Origin: Achatina immaculata
Lineage: Eukaryota; Mollusca; Gastropoda; Stylommatophora; Achatinidae
Length of the DNA stretch: 64,000 nucleotides
Assembly: GCA_009760885.1 (NCBI GenBank)
Contig: CM019701.1
Location: 15,706,282 to 15,770,281 of the forward strand
Reading direction: 5' to 3'
Shown here in pieces: positions 34,213 through 44,076 of this stretch. The stretch's first letter is position 1. Every line of letters begins with the position of its first letter. A model generated the notes under the pieces. It saw nothing but the letters and a program-made list of their open reading frames with translations. It searched no databases and was not told the DNA's origin. Made by a program: the position numbers and the translations under genes.

Positions 34213-35050
34213 TAGATAATCATTCATTCATTCATTCATTTGCATGTCCCTTGCGGAACTTTGCCTCCCAAACAGCACTTCTCTAGGCCTATCAGTTGTG
34301 AGCAAGATGGCCTGCCGCTGCTGCATCCATTTGCAGATCGTCAACGATGTCTTGCAGCCATCTTTGTTTTGGTCTCCTCTATTTCTTTTTCCCACTATGT
34401 ATCCTTCCAATATGGTCTTCCTAAATTATCATGATGTTTAATGTGTCTAAAATATTTAAGTTTTCTCTCTTTAATCCTCTTTACTAGCCAGCCTGCAAGA
34501 AATCGTTGATGATCTGCAAATGGACGCAGCAGCAGCAGGCCGTCTTGCTCACAACCAAGAGGCCTACAGGAGTGCTGCTTGGAAGGCAAAGTTCCGCAAG
34601 GGACATTCAAATGAATGAATGACTAGCTAGCCTTCTTCAATATTAAGCTCTTGTAGTATAAATATATTTGTTCTTTTTTCTGTCCACGATATTTGGAGAA
34701 CTTTTCTGTAGCATTTACATTCAAAGGCATTTATGTGTTTCTCAGCTGTTTTGTTAAGTGTCCAGGTCTCACAGGCATATGTTGCAATGGGAAAGATGCA
34801 TCCCCTTAAAAATCTTATTTTTGTGGTTCTGTCTGCTCCTCTCCACAGATTCTTTATTTGTTTTACTTTCTGAAGAGCAATAGATGTCCTCCTTTTAATT
34901 TCCCTCATTGTATCTCCATTATTAGTTAGTAGTGATCCAAGATATTCAAAACTCTCCACTTCTTCCAGTTTTTCCTCATTGATACATGTTTCAGCTGCCT
35001 TGTTTATTTTGTCAGTTGTCATCAATTTAGTTTTCTTCGCATTAAGATAG
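34213..35050 (-). pseudogene. LINE A copy, minus strand, split by a second LINE A tail
   Basis: Left part 34213-34490 is the C-terminal end with (CATT)n at the satellite junction. Right part 34618-35050 continues with FEYLGSLLTNNGDTMREIKR, RGADRTTKIRFLRGCIFPIA, TYACETWTLNKTAEKHINAF and QISWTEKRTNIFILQELNIE. The frame 34627-35025 is open for 132 codons. Between the two parts lies an oppositely oriented LINE A tail (34491-34617). The RT palm is absent; the element ends at AAGACATTAAG-like sequence before satellite resumes. Confidence 0.85.
34491..34617 (+). mobile_element. 127-bp LINE A tail nested in LINE A
   Basis: Plus-strand fragment covering only IVDDLQMDAAAAGRLAHNQE, the last codons and AAATGAATGAATGA. 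Flanks read ACTAGCCAGCCT and ACTAGCTAGCCT, a 12-bp target-site duplication with one mismatch. It is an extreme 5' truncation. Confidence 0.8.
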
Positions 35051-36296
35051 ATATTTCATATCAGATATAGTGTAGCTCTAGTGTAATCATACACCTATAA
35101 GATATTTGATCTTACAGTTTTAGTTAGAATGTAACCATACTCTTATAAGCTATTTGTTCTTAGAGTTGTACCTAAAGTGTAAGAATACACCTATAAAATA
35201 TTTGATCTTAGAGATGTAGCCCAAGTGTAACAGTAAAGATATAAAATATTTGAACTTAGAGAGAGTCATAGCTAAGGTGAATGTATACACCTGTAAAATA
35301 ATTGATCTTAGAGTTGTAGCTCAATTGTAACCATAAACCTTTAAAATATGTGTAATTAGACAGAGTTGTAGCTCAGGTGAAAGTAATCACCTATAGAATA
35401 TTTGATCTTAAAGTTGTAGCTCAAGTGTAAGCATACACCTATAAGATATTTAATCTTAGACAGAATTGTAGCTATGGTGTTAGTATACACCTATAAAATA
35501 ATTTATCTTAAGAGTTGCAGTGCAAGTGGAAGCATATACCTATAAGATATTTGATCTTAGACAGAGTTGTAGTTCATGTGAAAACATACACCTATAAGAT
35601 AATTGATATCAGATTTGTATCTCAAGTGTAACCACACAACTATAATATACTTGATCTTAGAGTTGTAGCTCAAGTGTAACCATACTCTTTCAAGTTATTT
35701 GATCTGAGACAGAGTTGTAGTTCAAGTGTAAACATACAAATAGAGGATATTTCAAATTAGATATAGTTGTAGCTCAGTTGTAACCATACACCTATAAGAT
35801 ATTTGATCTTACAGTTGTACTTCCAGTGTAAGAATATACCTATAAGATATTTTAACTTAGACAGAGTTGTAGCTCATGTGTAAGCATACACCTATAACAT
35901 ATTTAATCTTATACAGAGTTGTAGCTCAGGTGTAAGAATACATCTATAAGATATTTTATCTTAGACAGAGTTGTACCTCAAGTGTAACCATACATTAATA
36001 AAATATTTGATCTTAGAGTTGTAGCTCAAGTGTAACCATACACCTATCAAATATTTATCTTTGATAGAGTTGTAGCTCAAGTGTAACCATACACCTATCA
36101 AATATTTATCTTTGATAGAGTTGTAGCTCAAGTGTAACCATACACCTATCAAATATTTATCTTTGATAGAGTTGTAGCTCAAGTGTAACCATACACCTAT
36201 AAAATATTTATCTTTGATAGAGTTGTAGCTCGAGTGTATCCATACAACTTTAAGATATTTGCTCTTAGAAAGAATTGTAAACATACAACCAATACC
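35051..36296. repeat. Satellite S block 7 (last block)
   Basis: About 25 monomers. Near 36040-36236 four consecutive 51-bp units are almost identical (TCAAATATTTATCTTTGATA, GAGTTGTAGCTCAAGTGTAA), a second small homogenised island. The satellite stops at about 36296 next to a tRNA-like sequence. Confidence 0.92.
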
Positions 36297-36385
36297 AGTC
36301 TTCTGTAGCTGAATGGCTAAAGACGCACTTCAAAGTGCAGTGCCAACTGGAAGATCATGGGTTCAGTATGGGGACAAAAAAAAAG
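36297..36385 (+). other. tRNA-like, possible SINE head
   Basis: A box A-like word TAGCTGAATGG at 36306-36316 and a box B-like word GGTTCAGTATG near 36360 are spaced as in a tRNA gene and followed by an A-rich run. The cloverleaf does not fold cleanly by eye (no good anticodon stem), so this is a decayed tRNA-derived retroposon or pseudo-tRNA, not a working tRNA. Confidence 0.35.
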
Positions 36386-36399
36386 TAACAACTCCCAAG

Positions 36400-36812
36400 A
36401 CCTCTGGTAGTCATGACCCCTTAGAGTGTCCTATGTAGAAGTTAGCTAGTTTCTGCTTGTTTGGTGGGACTAAGTTTGATAGTCAAAGTCCCAGGAAGTA
36501 GTGAGCTAGTGGGTGCAGGTTTGGTGGGACTAAGATTGACAGTCTAAGTCCTATGTAGTAATGGGCTAGCAGTGCTGGTTTGATGGGACTAAGTCTGTTA
36601 GTCTAAGTCCTATCTAATAGTGAGGTGGCGGGTGTTTGTTTGGTGGGACTAAGTCTGATAGTCTAAGTCCTATCTAATAGTGAGGTGGCGGGTGTTTGTT
36701 TGGTGGGACTAAGTCTGTTAGTCTAAGTCCTATCTAATAGTGAGGTGGCGGGTGTTTGTTTGGTGGGACTAAGTCTGATAGTCTAATTCCCATGTAGTAG
36801 TGAGCTAGTGTA
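36400..36812. repeat. 60-bp minisatellite
   Basis: About seven units, the central ones identical: GGTGTTTGTTTGGTGGGACT, AAGTCTGATAGTCTAAGTCC, TATCTAATAGTGAGGTGGCG. It is the reverse complement of the 59-bp array at 40740-42115, so one repeat family is present in both orientations. Confidence 0.93.
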
Positions 36813-37255
36813 TGCTGGTTTGGGTGTTTGATGATGCGACCTACGTGGCTGATTCTGAGTGCTTTTGTTTTTGTCTGTATGCCCTGTAAGGAAGTCAATC
36901 TGTTTAGTTTTTCTTGTATGAGAATTGTATGTTGAATGTTGTGTACTTTGTTTGTGAAGATAAAGTGTATAATTTGTTTGTTGATTTCTTGGATTGTCTG
37001 TTGTGGAGAGTCCAGTGCTGTAGCGGTGTATAATATATTTGGAACGATATTTGTGTTTACTATTGTGCTTCTACCAAATACTGTTGCTGTTTTGTATCTG
37101 TATCGCTGCAACATGTTTATGATCTTTGTTACAAGATTGTCCATTGTGGATTTGTGTATTTTGTCTGGGTGTGATGGGAATGTGATGTCGTACAGTTTGA
37201 TAGTTGAAATAAAGTCTATAGGGTTGGCAATTACTAATGTGCCAACCCGGCACCA
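36734..37255 (-). pseudogene. LINE E fragment, post-RT region
   Basis: Minus-strand frame (open 36734-37144). It contains KIINMLQRYRYKTATVFGRS, TIVNTNIVPNILYTATALDS, INKQIIHFIFTNKVHNIQHT and RISHVGRIIK, a pattern typical of the region after the RT core in several LINE clades (a leucine/valine-rich stretch, then a conserved NKxIxxFIF). At its downstream end the frame runs straight into the 60-bp minisatellite as HYYMGIRLSDLVPPNKHPPP, so the repeat is in frame with the LINE. No palm motifs. Clade uncertain. Confidence 0.7.
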
Positions 37256-39125
37256 GATGAAGATGTATGAGAACCACCTATCTCTCTCTCACCAGATATA
37301 CTAGACTCTCTTAGATTGCATAAAACCGTAATAAGAGTGGAAAATTCTCCATTGATAGTCAGAACTATAAAATAAGTTATTGGATCTCCTCTGTGCTTGA
37401 TATGATATCATTCACATTCTCTGCCTGACTGATTTTATTATTTCTGCTACTTGTTATTCAATAGGCAAAATGTGTTACTACTGTGTTCCCATAGCAACAC
37501 AACAACCATTTCCAGGCTGGCCACTAACACGACAATAAAACAAGTGCCACGAAGCTCAAGAACAACTGGATTTCCATTCGTTCAACTAGACTGACAGAAG
37601 AAGTTCCAACAACTCAAGAACTCCAACTAAATTTACAAGTTGTCAAGGTTTATTGATGGGGAAAGTGAGCGTGAACTGATGAGTGATGTGATGTAGCCAA
37701 ATGGCTTTAAAATTGATGCCAACCGACAGATACCAGAAAAACCTACAAGAGAACTTCCCGGGCACTATGCCAATGCCATGGGGACGTGAATCTGACAACA
37801 GAGCAGTATGACTGTTACAATCATGAATGTTACAAAAAAAACTGCTATTTACAATATTACAGAATGCCCAAGCAACGCGCACAACAAAACATCTTCCAAA
37901 AGGATGAATCACTACATCACATTTTCAGTTCTAAGCAGGACAGATCTACAAAACTATCTACATTCTACACTTGTCAAAAGTTTGCCCTAAAAAGGACAAA
38001 ACTAAGGCTTACCTGAAACCCACTGACAACTTTTACTCTAAAATAATTTCTTGATCTAATCTCATAATAATCCTAATTCTCATAATAATCCTGCTTGATC
38101 ATCTTTACCTCTTTTGCGTTCAAGGTGACAGTTACAAATCATGTGAAAATTATTTAAGTCGAGGATGATTGCCCGTGAAGTGAAATAATAAAATGGTGGG
38201 CTCTAACAAAACATGATATGACAGTGATTCGTAGAGGTACAGCTGAATTTGATTTGACATTTGACCACAATTGGGGGGGGGGGGGGGGTTTACATAAATT
38301 TCATGTCGTTGTCAAATAAAAAACAAATGACGTCAATATTTGAAATAGTTGTTCAAAGTTTGAGCTGATATTCTGAACTAAGTCTGCCCGCCGGCCATCG
38401 TCACTCCTTTCAGAGGCGGGCAGCGTCTGGCGGGAGCTTAATCTTCCCTTGCCGTAGTCGATGATAACTTCCTGTTAGTCTAGTGACTGCCATACTCACT
38501 GTAGCGATTTTGTTTCGTTGCAACGTAAAATCTATTGTAAAACTTTTTGTTGTACACGATTTACATGCGCATGTCTGGTGACCTTTCATAGTTCAATCAA
38601 TAAGCGTGGCTAACAACCGAGTGAAATCGATGAATTAACGGAGAAGTTTCAGTATTTATTGTGACGTCAGAGGCATAAGGACATGACCTTTGACCCGACC
38701 ACTGTTCCTGAATGTACCCCAACTACATCTAGACCTATTAAATGGACTGGAGAAGTAGTTAGAAGGTTATTTCATACATTATTTTAGTGGAAATGCCACC
38801 ACACGACGAGATCGGACGAAACTTTAAGTAGATCTGGAAATCGCCGATGGTAAACATTGTACATCTAGGCATCACCAATGATAAGCACCACACAATTATG
38901 AGCTAAAATCATCATATTACTTCTTTTTTCCTAAAAGAAAACTCTTAATTTATGAAATCTTCGTACATTTACAACTATTTTCATGCATAATAGGTATAGT
39001 TTTAAAGTAGAAATACTTTGTATATTCATTTTTAAAACTATACCCCCAAAGATATCAAGACCCGGGCTTGTGTGTCACAGACGGGAACGTCCGCTTTTTT
39101 TCTGTGGCACGGGAAAAGGAAGGAA
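37256..39125. other. Largest non-repetitive segment of the window
   Basis: About 1.9 kb without tandem repeats or LINE homology. It contains a run of 16 G at 38273-38288 and a GC-richer portion at about 38380-38760. Frames are short and overlap on both strands (37786-38016 and 37643-37912), without recognisable domains. A 31-nt near-duplication occurs near 38835-38895 (GCCGATGGTAAACA / CACCAATGATAAGCA). If any host gene edge lies in this window, this is the place. Confidence 0.5.
38328..38696. promoter_or_regulatory. Candidate regulatory cluster: two CRE palindromes and a DR1-like site
   Basis: TGACGTCA occurs at 38328-38335 and 38662-38669, and TGACCTTTGACCC at 38684-38696. Known: TGACGTCA is the CREB/ATF palindrome, and TGACCTTTGACC is a DR1 nuclear-receptor element in reverse. 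A 9-bp perfect stem CTGCCCGCC / GGCGGGCAG lies between them at 38384-38423. No transcript start is visible; function is inference. Confidence 0.35.
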
Positions 39126-39129
39126 GGCA

Positions 39130-39735
39130 CATAAAGAGAATTTGAGGGGACAATAGATACAAGTGAGATGTTTCCCCATCATGTTTAGACGAGCAAAGAA
39201 AAACATAGGGTGAGTTTGAGGGGACAATAGATACAAGTGAGATGTTTCTCCATCTTGTTTAGACGAGCAAAGAAAAACATACTGCGAGTTTGATGGGACA
39301 ATATATACAAGGGAGATGTTTATCCATCCTGTTTAGACAAGCAGAGAAAAACATACGGTGAGTTCGAGGGGACAATATATACAAGGGAGATGTTTCTCCA
39401 TCCTGTTTAGACAAGCAGAGAAAAACATACGGTGAGTTCGAGGGGACAATATATACAAGGGAGATGTTTCTCCATCCTGTTTAGACGAGCAAAGAAAAAC
39501 ATACGGCGAGTTTGGTGGGACAATATATACAAGGGAGATGTTTCTCCATCCTGTTTAGACAAGCAGAGAAAAACATACGGTGAGTTCGAGGGGACAATAT
39601 ATACAAGTGAGATGTTTTCCCCATCTTGTTTAGACAAGCAGAGAAAAACATACGGCGAGTTTAAGGGGACAATACATACAAGTGAGATGTTTTCTCATCG
39701 TGTTTAGACGAGCAAAGAAAAACATACGGTGGGTT
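39130..39735. repeat. 72-bp minisatellite
   Basis: About eight units of AGATGTTTCTCCATCCTGTT, TAGACAAGCAGAGAAAAACA, TACGGTGAGTTCGAGGGGAC and AATATATACAAGGG. Outer units are diverged, inner units nearly identical. Frames on both strands here (rich in SCLDKQRKTYGEF or its antisense) are artefacts. Confidence 0.93.
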
Positions 39736-40239
39736 TGAACAGTCTCGAAAGGATTAGGATTAGCCCGAGGATGGGCACCAGTGAAACAAGTGTCATGCCA
39801 TAGCTTTGTTTCCATTGTTCGGTCATGTTACGATAAATATAGGCTGTCAGTTTTCTAGGGATAAGTAAAATGTTGTGAAGATGATTGTGATCTGTGATGA
39901 GGTTTACAATGCCATGATGGAAGTGTTGGTGAAGATACAATGTAACAAAGGTTGTTTCTAAATATATTTGTACACAGAATAAGTTGATAAGACAGGGACT
40001 GGTTGTAGCCCGGGGCGGTTGCCACTCGTAAGGTGACAAGCCTCAGTGGATTATGCAAGCTGACACGGAAGTTGAGTGATAGGTTTGGCTTCTATTGGTA
40101 GTCTTAGGATTAAGATTAGAAGGATATTAGATAGTGAATACTTATCAGAATGAGAGATTCCCTGGGTTTTCTTAACACATCAAACAGCGAACATCAGAAT
40201 TAAATACTAATTGAAATCCGTATCAATTTTTGCTAGAAG
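39736..40239 (-). pseudogene. Probable LINE E fragment (RT-upstream or RT region)
   Basis: The minus strand has broken frames such as LTAYIYRNMTEQWKQSYGMT, in two overlapping frames. The WKxS pattern and the position between LINE E pieces suggest degraded RT sequence from the same element. No catalytic motif is visible, so this is tentative. Confidence 0.35.
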
Positions 40240-40760
40240 ATGTACAGAAAAATGTATTTTGTAAAAAATCTGTTTTCAAATATGGCCTTATTCCTGCATA
40301 ACCAAACAAGATATCTAAACTCTACCAGAAGAATGATGGACTGTGTATGGCTGTCTGTTTCTGTTCGAGGGATGGCGTTTTACATGATTGTTCTATACAT
40401 GTCTACTTTCTCTGTTGTTCTTATTGCTATCTCTTGAGTCAACAGTTTGAAAGCTAAAGAAACAGCTCTGCACTCAAAGAAGATGTGTTCTTCTGTTTCT
40501 TGTGTGTTTTCCCTACATAGTCTACATCTGATCAGTCTGTTGGATCTGCGGGCGACTCCTTGTGTGATCGGTGTTATTCTGAACAATAGTCTGCATGTTA
40601 TCTCTCGTGCACTTGGCGTGATTCCTTTCTCGTGTAGGTTGTGAAATGATTGTGTATAGTCAGTGATGAAGTATTTGTATCCTCTTTTTATTATGTCCTG
40701 TGTAACGCCCGCTACCTCACTACTAGATAGGACTTCGAATATCAAACTTAGTCCCACCAA
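40240..40760 (-). pseudogene. LINE E C-terminal region with zinc knuckle
   Basis: Minus-strand frame 40380-40760 encodes VTQDIIKRGYKYFITDYTQS, EKGITPSAREITCRLLFRIT, TQGVARRSNRLIRCRLCREN and TQETEEHIFFECRAV. The CxxC..H..C arrangement (CRLCRENTQETEEHIFFEC) is a CCHC-type knuckle found at the C-terminus of some LINE polyproteins and thought to bind nucleic acid. The upstream part of the frame enters the 59-bp minisatellite (VGLSLIFEVLSS). The paralogous plus-strand piece at 42130-42435 retains the same knuckle in broken form. Confidence 0.7.
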
Positions 40761-42115
40761 ACCAACACCACTACCCCATTACTACATGGGACTTAGACTA
40801 TCAAACTTAGTCCCACCAAACCAACACCACTACCCCATTACTACATGGGACTTAGACTATCAAACTTAGTCCCACCAAACCAACACCACTACCCCATTAC
40901 TACATGGGACTTAGACTATCAAACTTAGTCCCACCAAACCAACACCACTACCCCATTACTACATGGGACTTAGACTATCAAATTTAGTCCCACCAAACCA
41001 ACACCACTGCCCATTACTACATGGGACTTAGACTATCAAATTTAGTCCCACCAAACCAACACCACTACCCCATTACTACATGGGACATAGATTGTCAACC
41101 TTAATAATAAGCAGCCACTAGCCCACTACTACATATGACTTAGACTATCAAATTTAGTCCCATCATACCAGCACATACTAGCTCACTACTACATATGACT
41201 TAGACTATAAAATTTAGTCCCAACAAACCATCACCCACTAGCTTATTACTGCATGGGACTTAGACTAGCAAACTTAGTCCCACTAAAACAGCAACCAGTA
41301 GCTCACTACTGCATGGGACTTAGACTATCAAATTTAGTCCAACAAACCGGATCCCACTAGCTCACTACTACATGGGACTTAGACTATCAAACTTAGTCCC
41401 ACCATACCAGCACCTGCAAGCTCACTACAACATAGGACTTAGACTATCAAACTTAGTCTCACCAAACCAACACCCTCTAGCTCACTACTACATGGGATAT
41501 AGACTATCAAACTTAGTTCCACCAAGATAGCACCCAGTACCTCACTGCTGCATAGGACTTAGACTATCAAGCTTAAGTCCCACAAAAAAACCAACACCCA
41601 CTAGCTCACTACTACATTTGACTTAGACTTAGTCAGACCAAGACAACACCCACTATTTCACTACTACATTTGTCTTAGGCTATCAAACTTAGTCCCTTGA
41701 AATCAACACCCACTATCTCACTACTACATAGAAATTATACTATCAGATTTATTCCTACCAAACCAGCACCTACTAGCTCAGTACTACATGGGACTTGGAC
41801 TATCAACTTAGTGCTACCAAAACCAACACCTGCTAGCTCACTACTACATAGAAATTGACTATCAAACTTAGTTCCACCAAACCAACACCGACTAGCTCAC
41901 TACCATCTAGAACTTAGACTATCAAATTTAATCCCAACAAACCAACACCGACTACCTCACCTCTACATAGTAATTAGACTATCAAACGTATTCTTACCAA
42001 ACCAACACCCACTATCTCACAACTACATAGTAATTAGACTATCAAACTTAGTCCCACCAACCAACACTCACTAGCTTACTACTACTTTAGACTTAGACTG
42101 TCGAACTTAAAACCC
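40740..42115. repeat. 59-bp minisatellite (inverted relative to the 60-bp array)
   Basis: About 23 units, the first six nearly identical: CCCCATTACTACATGGGACT, TAGACTATCAAACTTAGTCC, CACCAAACCAACACCACTA. Later units diverge progressively towards 42115. It is the complement of the 36400-36812 array. Confidence 0.94.
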
Positions 42116-42129
42116 CCCAAACACACAGA

Positions 42130-42435
42130 AACATGGCACGATGTTGCCTATGCAGAAGAAAAACACTACAAACAAAAGAAACACTACAAACAAAAGAAAC
42201 ACTACAAACAGAAGAAACACACTACAAACAAAAGAACACATTTTCTACGAACCCAGAACAGTTACAACCTCCGTAAGAACAATACAGAACACAATAGAAA
42301 CATACACGGCACAAGAAGCAGACATCTACAAAGCCATAATGTTGAGTACAGTCCCTAAAACTCAGGCGGACACACAGACCAAGTTACTGGCCCCTGCTCG
42401 CAGAGTTCAGGTTCTTGGTGTGGACGTGTAGAAAC
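42130..42435 (+). pseudogene. LINE E C-terminal tail with internal codon-repeat expansion
   Basis: Plus-strand copy of the zinc-knuckle end. CCLCRRKTLQTKE is followed by three to four repeats of about 15 bp (ACACTACAAACAAAAGAA), then EEHxFY.EP and RTIQNTIETYTAQEADIYKA with IML, matching the tail at 40380-40760. The final HxxxxC of the knuckle is lost by a frame change inside the expansion. It ends with a stop at 42431. Confidence 0.65.
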
Positions 42436-42493
42436 AAGAGCTGGTTTTTATTTCTGTACGTTTAGTCCTATCACCTTCTTAGGTCTGTTTCAG

Positions 42494-42705
42494 CAGAGAA
42501 CAAGTAAAACCATGGAGTGATAGAGAGAACAAGTAAAACCATGGAGTGATAGAGAGAACAAGTAAAACCATGGAGTGATAGAGAGAACAAGTAAAACCAT
42601 GGAGTGATAGAGAGAACAAGTAAAACCATGGAGTGATAGAGAGAACAAGTAAAACCATGGAGTGATAGAGAGAACAAGTAAAACCATGGAGTGATAGAGA
42701 GAGAG
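42494..42705. repeat. 29-bp minisatellite
   Basis: Seven identical units GTGATAGAGAGAACAAGTAA then AACCATGGA. It directly abuts the (ATTG)n tail of LINE F. Confidence 0.95.
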
Positions 42706-43088
42706 TTGATTGATTGATTGATTGATTGATTGAATGATTGATCTTTATTTCAAAAGGGTTAAGAATTGGGCACGCAGGCCCGTCTGACATTCTGCCCTTT
42801 ATCATACATCTTTCACTCTATTCCAGACATTATATAGATATGCTGTTCGTGTAGCAAACATAATTAACATTGAAGCTGAGAGATATAAAATAACATATAA
42901 CATTTTTTTACTCTTATCTATTCACTCAGTACCGAAGTAGCTACATACATATATAAATGTCTATCTATTAAACAGAAAGTTCGGGACTATTCAGAATAAA
43001 CAATTAACTGTAATCGGTGTTTGTAAGAGCAGTCTAAGATAACTTTTAAGTTTTATGATTCATGGAGGCATGTAGTCGGCATCAAATA
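42706..43088 (-). mobile_element. LINE F 3' untranslated fragment
   Basis: Minus-oriented LINE F tail ((ATTG)n at its 3' end, then the AAATAAAG/AATTCTT complement), colinear with 48786-49160. It stops at ATCAAATA, where the Tc1-like copy 1 begins. In the 49-kb copy the sequence continues as ATCAAATAGATATTGGG, so the transposon interrupts it at a TA. Confidence 0.9.
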
Positions 43089-44076
43089 AACTATCCAAAA
43101 GAAGAAACGCATAGCTTATATAAGCTTCATTTTTTTCATGTTATGACAAAATGTTTTTCCCGAGTATCTCAAACCAAAGCAAAAATTGTCACCAAGATAT
43201 CAGGTCCATGATTTAGCGTGAATTTTACTATTCTCGTGTATAGTCAGAACGCAGTAGCTGCCCTTGGTAATCACGCATTTTCTTACCATAACTCACGCTG
43301 CGTTTATGGAAAAGTCATGATTTTTGTGGTGAGCACAACTCACTTCCCACGCAAACGAAACCCTATAAAAAGATGAGGTTACACAAAAAAGAGTTCAGTT
43401 AATTTTCAAGCGGACAATTATGGCGCGTCTATCGCAAAATTTACGAAACATTGCTGTTGGTCAAAGTCAGCTTGCCAGGCATTTAAACGTGCAGCTGAGC
43501 ACCATTAGTCGAATTTGGCACCGTTTCCAAGTCACTGGCACAGCTGAAGAGTGGTACCGCAGTGGACGACCCAGGCTGACAACAGCAGCTGATGATTCTT
43601 GTTCATCACCTCAGAAACAGGTTTACAACAGCTTCCTCAAGTGCCCAGTCATTGCTTGCAGGATGTCCTGTGTCTGATCAAACTGTCTGGAATAGACTGA
43701 ATGAAGCTGGACTGGTGGCACGACGACCTCACCGAGGACCTATCTTAACGAGACGCCATCGCCAAAATCGACTTGTTTGGGTCAACCAGCATCGGCCCTG
43801 GACAACTGACAATCAATGGAGACGTGTCTGGTTTAGTGTCGAATCTTCATTTTTGTTGCACCGCCATGATATGCGGAGAAGGGTCTACCGTAGGCCAAAT
43901 GAACGTTTTGCCCAAAATTGCGTTGATGAAGCTCCACCGCACGGTGGTGGAGATGTAATGGTCTGGGGAATGATCAGTTTCAACGGACGGAGTCCATTGG
44001 TGCAGATTGAAGGAGGCTTGAATGTGCAAAGATACGTCAATGAAATTCTTCGACCCCATGTCCTTCCAGTCTTTGT
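43089..44076 (+). mobile_element. Tc1-like transposon copy 1, 5' part
   Basis: Starts with a terminal sequence (AACTATCCAAAAGAAGAAAC) after a TA in LINE F. A minus-strand partner terminus is seen only at copy 2 (52229). The element is cut on the right at 44076, where the 41-bp minisatellite takes over in the middle of the transposase (...RPHVLPVF). Confidence 0.85.
43420..44076 (+). pseudogene. Tc1/mariner-type transposase, N-terminal and central part (copy 1)
   Basis: The frame from 43420 encodes the paired helix-turn-helix DNA-binding region: NIAVGQSQLARHLNVQLSTI, SRIWHRFQVTGTAEEWYRSG, RPRLTTAADD. A frame change follows; the second frame (from about 43620) carries AGCPVSDQTVWNRLNEAGLV, ARRPHRGPILTRRHRQNRLV, WFSVESSF, RVYRRPNERFAQNC and VMVWGMISFNGRSPLV. 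In active Tc1-like enzymes the first catalytic Asp lies in an FSDES-type motif; here it is FSVES. Both the frame change and the substitution also occur in copy 2, so this lineage was already dead before the copies separated. The catalytic end is missing here. Confidence 0.88.

Noticed and set aside
11490..36296. CRISPR array
   Set aside because: Satellite S has regular units but no unique spacers between constant repeats, and the context is eukaryotic.
36297..36385. Functional tRNA gene
   Set aside because: Box A- and box B-like words are present, but the anticodon and acceptor stems do not form by eye.
37643..38016. Short overlapping frames on both strands as a host gene
   Set aside because: No recognisable domain, no splice-consistent extension and overlap on opposite strands.
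39407..39707. Frames rich in SCLDKQRKTYGEF or its antisense
   Set aside because: Generated by the 72-bp minisatellite.
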